From: Prevotella sp.
Lineage (GTDB): Bacteria; Bacteroidota; Bacteroidia; Bacteroidales; Bacteroidaceae
Direction: 5' to 3'
Assembly: GCA_016291085.1 (NCBI GenBank)
Contig: JAEEVW010000008.1
Location: 43,609 to 107,608, forward strand
Length of the DNA stretch: 64,000 nt
Shown in pieces: positions 60,641 to 64,000 of the stretch. A program made the translations under genes and the position numbers. The notes below the pieces were generated by a model, which was not told the origin of the DNA, ran no database searches, and worked only from the letters and a program-made list of their open reading frames with translations. Position 1 is the stretch's first letter. Each line of letters opens with the position of its first letter.

Positions 60641-61249
60641 TTGAGCACCATCAGACTACATCGAGCCGTATGTGCCCTGCTATTGTTGTTAGCATCGGCA
60701 ACGGGTAAGGCCCAGAACCTTGCCTTGAAGACGAATTTGCTCTATGATGCCGTGCTCATTCCCAACGTCGGTGTCGAGGTGTCGCTCGGCAAACAGTGGA
60801 CAGCCAGTGCCGACTGGTTCTACACCTGGTTCTCGTCCGACAGCCGTCACCGCTACTGGCAAGGCTATGGCGGCTACCTCACCGTGAGGCGTTACTTCGC
60901 CAATCATTCCACACTCAACACTCCACATTCCACATTCCCAACCGGCCACCACCTCGGTGCCTATGTGCTGGGAATGACTTACGACGTAGAGTGGGGTGGA
61001 CGCGGCTATCAGGCCGACCATTTCGGCTTTGGTGCGGGTGTGGAGTACGGCTATGCTATGCCCATCGGCAGCCGGCTGTTGCTCGATTTCTCGATAGGCA
61101 TCGGTTTCCAGGATGGTGAATATAAGGAATACGAACCCGTGGGCGACCGATACGTCTGGCAGGCAACACGCCAGCGCCATTGGTTTGGTCCCACCAAGGC
61201 GGAGGTTACACTGAAGTGGGTCCTCGGCAAGAAAGGAGGTGGCAAATGA
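60641..61249 (+). CDS. DUF3575 family outer-membrane protein
   Basis: At 202 residues, starting at a TTG (60641); no in-frame ATG precedes the signal peptide (LHRAVCALLLLLASATGKAQ). The core (LALKTNLLYDAVLIPNVGVEVSLGKQWTASADWFYTWF, YLTVRRYF, HHLGAYVLGMTYDVEW) is DUF3575, a beta-barrel-like family next to Bacteroidales fimbrial genes. NHSTLNTPHSTFP is coded by a CACTCAACACTCCACATTCC repeat inserted in a loop. It overlaps the DUF5119 gene by ATGA. Confidence 0.85.
   Translation: MSTIRLHRAVCALLLLLASATGKAQNLALKTNLLYDAVLIPNVGVEVSLGKQWTASADWFYTWFSSDSRHRYWQGYGGYLTVRRYFANHSTLNTPHSTFPTGHHLGAYVLGMTYDVEWGGRGYQADHFGFGAGVEYGYAMPIGSRLLLDFSIGIGFQDGEYKEYEPVGDRYVWQATRQRHWFGPTKAEVTLKWVLGKKGGGK
60899..60940 (+). 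repeat. ATTCCACACTCAACAC repeat inside the DUF3575 gene
   Basis: Four imperfect 9-10 base units (CATTCCACA, CTCAACACT, CCACATTCC), in frame, coding for NHSTLNTPHSTFP. Confidence 0.7.
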
Positions 61250-62235
61250 AGTTCACCAAGCTCTTCCTTCTCGCCTCTTCCCTCTTACTTCTTACATCTT
61301 GCGACTACAAGGAGCTGAGCTACGACAACACCCAGAGTGCGAGCGTCCATGTCCGTTTCGACTGGCAGAAAGCGCCGGATATGGATGCCAAAGGCATGAC
61401 GGTGCTGTTCTACGACACCCAAAAGGCTGGCGATCCTGAGCGCTACGACTTTGTGGGCCGCGAGGGAGGCACTGCCCGTCTGGTGACAGGCAGCTATCGT
61501 GCTGTGGCGTATAACTACGATACGGAGACCATCCTCTATCGGGGCATGGAGAACAGTTCGACACTGGAGGCTTACACCCGCCGTTCGAGCATCGAGGAGG
61601 GCACGCAGATGGCTGCCATCTCGCGTGGCTACACCATGCCTCGTGCCGCAGGCACTGAGGACGAACCGGTCATTCTCGAACCCGATCCGCTGTGTGGAGC
61701 ACAGAGTGACGCCTTCCTGTTGGATGCCAACGTGGCGGGCGATGTCACCATCACACCACACATGCGCACCCAAGAAGTGGTTATCACCATCAACCACGTG
61801 CCCAACCTGCAGTACACCTCGCAGATTGGTGGGGCTCTCACGGGTTTGGCACCCTCGGTCAATATGACGACGGGCGAGCTGGGCGAGGGGACTGCCACAC
61901 AGGCCTTTACTGCTTCTGCCATAGGTGATAGCACCATCGTGATGACGTTCCGCATTTTCGGCCACTGCCCGTATGCCACGGGCACTCAGCACAACGCCCA
62001 CCAGCTTACCGTCTATGCCGTGTTGGCCGACGGTTCCAAGTGGTATTACACACAGGATGTGGGCAACCAGATGCACGCTCCGTCACAAGGTGGCGGCGGT
62101 GGTGGTTCTGGCGAGGATGTCGAGATTGATATTGTTGTCGACGAACTGCCCATCCCCAAACCCATTGTCAACGGCTCTGGCTTCCAGCCCACCATCGATG
62201 GTTGGCAAGGTATCGAGATTCCGGTGGATATGTAG
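61246..62235 (+). CDS. DUF5119 surface lipoprotein
   Basis: I start it at 61246 (MKFTKLFLLASSLLLLTSC, lipobox Cys19), giving 329 residues; its ATG overlaps the stop of the DUF3575 gene by four bases. The DUF5119 body begins YKELSYDNTQSASVHVRFDWQKAPDMDAKGMTVLFYDTQ and continues with GREGGTARLVTGSYRAVAYNYDTE. Near the end is a Gly linker (GGGGGGSGED). Such proteins accompany fimbrillins and are probably accessory or tip-like, by inference. The signal-peptide core is coded by a CTCTTCCCTCTTACTTCTTAC repeat. Confidence 0.85.
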   Translation: MKFTKLFLLASSLLLLTSCDYKELSYDNTQSASVHVRFDWQKAPDMDAKGMTVLFYDTQKAGDPERYDFVGREGGTARLVTGSYRAVAYNYDTETILYRGMENSSTLEAYTRRSSIEEGTQMAAISRGYTMPRAAGTEDEPVILEPDPLCGAQSDAFLLDANVAGDVTITPHMRTQEVVITINHVPNLQYTSQIGGALTGLAPSVNMTTGELGEGTATQAFTASAIGDSTIVMTFRIFGHCPYATGTQHNAHQLTVYAVLADGSKWYYTQDVGNQMHAPSQGGGGGGSGEDVEIDIVVDELPIPKPIVNGSGFQPTIDGWQGIEIPVDM

Positions 62236-62340
62236 TGCGTCTCTCGCTGTCCTTTTGTCCGTTTTAGAGGGGAAAATGTGTCCTAATGTGTTAATTTTGA
62301 GTTCAAAAGCACCTTTTTTAATACTTTTTTGCCCTTTTTC

Positions 62341-62371
62341 TTTGGCGGTTCGGTTTTTTTTCCTATCTTTG
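62341..62371 (+). promoter_or_regulatory. Promoter of the fimbrillin gene
   Basis: TTTG (62341-62344), exactly 19 bp, TATCTTTG (62364-62371). The leader is about 70 bases and AT-rich. Confidence 0.8.
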
Positions 62372-62447
62372 CAGCGCAACATAACATAATATAAACACTT
62401 GTGTAAAATAAAGCGAAATCAATAATTACTAAACAAATAAAGACATT

Positions 62448-63632
62448 ATGAAAAAAAGAATAACTTTCTTTGCTTTTGCAGCAGCCTTAGCATTCTGCTA
62501 TTCCTGCTCTAACGACGAGACCGTAGCTAGCCAGGCTACCAGTGAGTCGAATGAAATCAGCTTCCGACCGCTGATGAATAATATGACGCGTGCGACAGAT
62601 GCTGCTTTGGGAACAACAGGTTCTTTCAAGGTTACTGCATTTGCAGCAGGAAACACTACTGGTATTCCTTATATTGATGAAGTAACTTTCACTGGAGCTG
62701 CCGGTACATATACATCAGGAGATAAATATTATTGGCCGGCAAACGATGGACTTCTTGATTTTTATGCATGGTCGCCTGCTAGCGTGTCTGCAGGTGCTAG
62801 CAATTACGATGGTTTTACTATTACACCAAGTGCAACTATTTCTGATCAAATTGATTTGGTTTATGGTGTAACAAAAGGTTGGGGTAAAACAACAAGAAGT
62901 GGCTCAAATGGAGTTACTATCAATTTCCGACATGCAGAATCAAAAATAAAGTTCAAGGTTTCCAATTCTAATCCAAATTTGAAAATAACAGTAGGTACGG
63001 TAACAATTAAGAATCTTCGTGGTACTGAAACATTTACTTGGAATGGCGTAACTGATGGAAATACCTCGACAGCTGCTGGTTCTGCTAATACAGATGGCCA
63101 TTATACAACTGGAACATTAACTCGCCTTAATGGTAGTTGGACAGAAACGTCCGCTCAGACTTCTTACTACACAACGCCAGCAATGTCTAATGGAGCTAAT
63201 TATAATTTGTTAGATGGGAATACTAGTGCAAGAGATTTGTATGATGGTAGCAACGAGACTGCCCCAAGCTATGATATGATATTGATACCACAGACCTTGA
63301 AAACCGCGACTGCTTATCCTTCTGTAGGTGGAACTTTTGATAGTGCTTGTCTTTTAGTACAATTGAAGATCCAGAACACAGATGGTACATATATTTTAGG
63401 TGGTGCAAGTGATTATATTACGGCTATGTGGCCGTTGACTGCTCTTACGTGGTTACCTGGTCATATGTATACTTACACAATCGATTTGGCTAGTGGTGGT
63501 TATTATGAAACTGATCAAGACTCTAATGTTGATCTTGATCCTATCTTCGAAGGTGCTGAGATTAAGTTTGTTACTGTAACTGTTGATGAATGGGCTGATG
63601 GTGGTGCTGGAGGCGTTTATGTAGGTTCCTAA
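62448..63632 (+). CDS. Fimbrillin-family lipoprotein
   Basis: The 394-residue lipoprotein (lipobox CYSC, Cys20, then SNDE) fits the Mfa1/FimA-like fimbrillin superfamily: EISFRPLMNNMTRATDA, YWPANDGLLDFYAWSPAS, ITINFRHAESKIKFKV-like, TAMWPLTALTWLPGHMYTYTIDL. The Arg in MTRAT fits the gingipain-type processing site of fimbrillins. The codons change after about 62600: the start is like the neighbours, the rest is clearly AT-richer. It has its own promoter and is followed by strong hairpins and an IS end. Confidence 0.87.
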   Translation: MKKRITFFAFAAALAFCYSCSNDETVASQATSESNEISFRPLMNNMTRATDAALGTTGSFKVTAFAAGNTTGIPYIDEVTFTGAAGTYTSGDKYYWPANDGLLDFYAWSPASVSAGASNYDGFTITPSATISDQIDLVYGVTKGWGKTTRSGSNGVTINFRHAESKIKFKVSNSNPNLKITVGTVTIKNLRGTETFTWNGVTDGNTSTAAGSANTDGHYTTGTLTRLNGSWTETSAQTSYYTTPAMSNGANYNLLDGNTSARDLYDGSNETAPSYDMILIPQTLKTATAYPSVGGTFDSACLLVQLKIQNTDGTYILGGASDYITAMWPLTALTWLPGHMYTYTIDLASGGYYETDQDSNVDLDPIFEGAEIKFVTVTVDEWADGGAGGVYVGS

Positions 63633-63650
63633 ACCTTTTATCATTGGTCA

Positions 63651-63871
63651 TATATCACGGGGACAGTCCGGACAGTCTCCCTGATAGACTAGAATAGGTT
63701 TTTGATTGATTATATCTGCGACGCGATGGAGAAATTTTTCCGTCGCGTCGCAGTTTTTTCTCCATCGCATCGTAGGAAAAAATCTTTTACACCCTTACCC
63801 TTCAGGCCACGAAGGGTTAGGGTTCAAGCCTTGAAGCCCTAGGGTGCAAGGGTCGTATATCACGGGGACAG
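63651..63871 (+). repeat. Direct repeat TATATCACGGGGACAG flanking a hairpin-rich spacer
   Basis: The 16-mer occurs at 63651-63666 and 63856-63871, 205 bp apart. Between are hairpins at 63716-63768 and a CCCTTACCCTTC/GAAGGGTTAGGG palindrome at about 63790-63822. The second copy abuts the IS end. Confidence 0.65.
63716..63759 (+). terminator. Strong terminator after the fimbrillin gene
   Basis: An 11-bp perfect stem (CTGCGACGCGA 63716-63726 with TCGCGTCGCAG 63743-63753) is followed by TTTTTT. An alternative stem (GCGATGGAGAAA 63723-63734 with TTTCTCCATCGC 63757-63768) shares bases with the first. Confidence 0.85.
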
Positions 63872-63874
63872 ACC

Positions 63875-64000
63875 TGAAGTGAACCCAGAAAGTTGGACAC
63901 AACTTAAAGGTTCAAATGAAACGTAGTTACAGTCTAGAAGAAAAGTTATGCGCAATTGGATTTGTATTCCAAGGAGAATCTGCTCGTTCTGTTTCTCGTA
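63875..64000 (+). mobile_element. Left end of an IS3-family (IS150-group-like) element, cut by window edge
   Basis: TGAAGTGAACCCAGAAAGTTGGACA resembles the TG...CCC...AAGTTGGACA ends of IS150-group elements and lies just before an orfA-like reading frame. The right end lies outside the window. Confidence 0.75.
63916..64000 (+). CDS. IS3-family transposase OrfA, N-terminal fragment (cut by window edge)
   Basis: I translated the 28 visible codons by eye from the ATG at 63916: MKRSYSLEEKLCAIGFVF, then QGESARSVSR. This is the first helix pair of an IS3-type OrfA helix-turn-helix. The frame is open to the edge. Confidence 0.75.
   Translation, partial: MKRSYSLEEKLCAIGFVFQGESARSVSR

Noticed and set aside
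62236..62340. Terminator between the DUF5119 and fimbrillin genes
   Set aside because: T-rich runs are present but I could not find a stable stem; only the fimbrillin promoter is supported.

Overview
The window looks like a chromosome segment of a gut, oral or rumen Bacteroidales bacterium, most likely Prevotella/Segatella-like. The evidence is: promoters of the Bacteroidetes type (TTTG, about 19 bp, TAnnTTTG); surface lipoproteins with acidic residues after the lipobox cysteine; the type IX secretion (T9SS) translocon gene sprA; several secreted proteins sharing a short C-terminal tail (DGR..., GIYI/GVYI, NGKK/NGRK); and Bacteroidales gene orders (parA-parB-DUF5683-mltD-rel, surE-lpxB-DUF5020, rsfS-ftsH-cdsA, ruvA-sprA, DUF3575-DUF5119-fimbrillin).

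Layout. 1-9.2 kb (minus): a tricorn-like protease cut by the window edge, a pectinesterase, then rel, a lytic transglycosylase, DUF5683, parB and parA. 9.5-17.8 kb (minus): a compact five-gene cell-surface operon. It contains a BMP-type binding lipoprotein, a binding domain fused to a caspase-like C13-type peptidase, a BACON lipoprotein with a glycine-rich hydrophobic stretch, an unrecognised lipoprotein and a secreted beta-repeat protein. This is the best candidate here for an undescribed system. 17.9-24.3 kb (minus): a secreted peptidylarginine-deiminase-like enzyme, two BspA-type leucine-rich-repeat proteins and a DUF6266 protein. 24.7-32.7 kb: a membrane-bound beta-propeller/LytTR regulator (minus), divergent from an operon for two T9SS-tailed surface proteins and a 61-residue peptide. 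A LytTR-like direct repeat (9-bp sites, 21 bp apart) lies between them.

33-42 kb: surE, lpxB and a DUF5020 gene; a DUF4886 protein, a short sigma-70 factor and a GH5 glycanase; then cdsA, ftsH and rsfS, and tRNA-Gln. 42-47 kb (minus): a secreted protein, a histidine-phosphatase/GH28 polygalacturonase fusion and diaminopimelate dehydrogenase. 47-60.5 kb: ruvA-sprA, nadB, dacB, mutY, purN and a SemiSWEET transporter. 60.6-64 kb: a fimbrial-type operon (DUF3575, DUF5119, fimbrillin) followed by strong hairpins and the left end of an IS3-family element.

Themes. SprA would export the tailed proteins. Pectinesterase, GH28 and GH5 enzymes point to plant-polysaccharide feeding. The segment is rich in small repeats: four copies of a fused terminator-promoter module; a GC-rich palindromic element inserted in frame in three housekeeping genes; a 423-bp non-coding element with 27-bp inverted ends; and degenerate short tandem repeats at gene junctions that run into signal peptides, linkers and protein tails.
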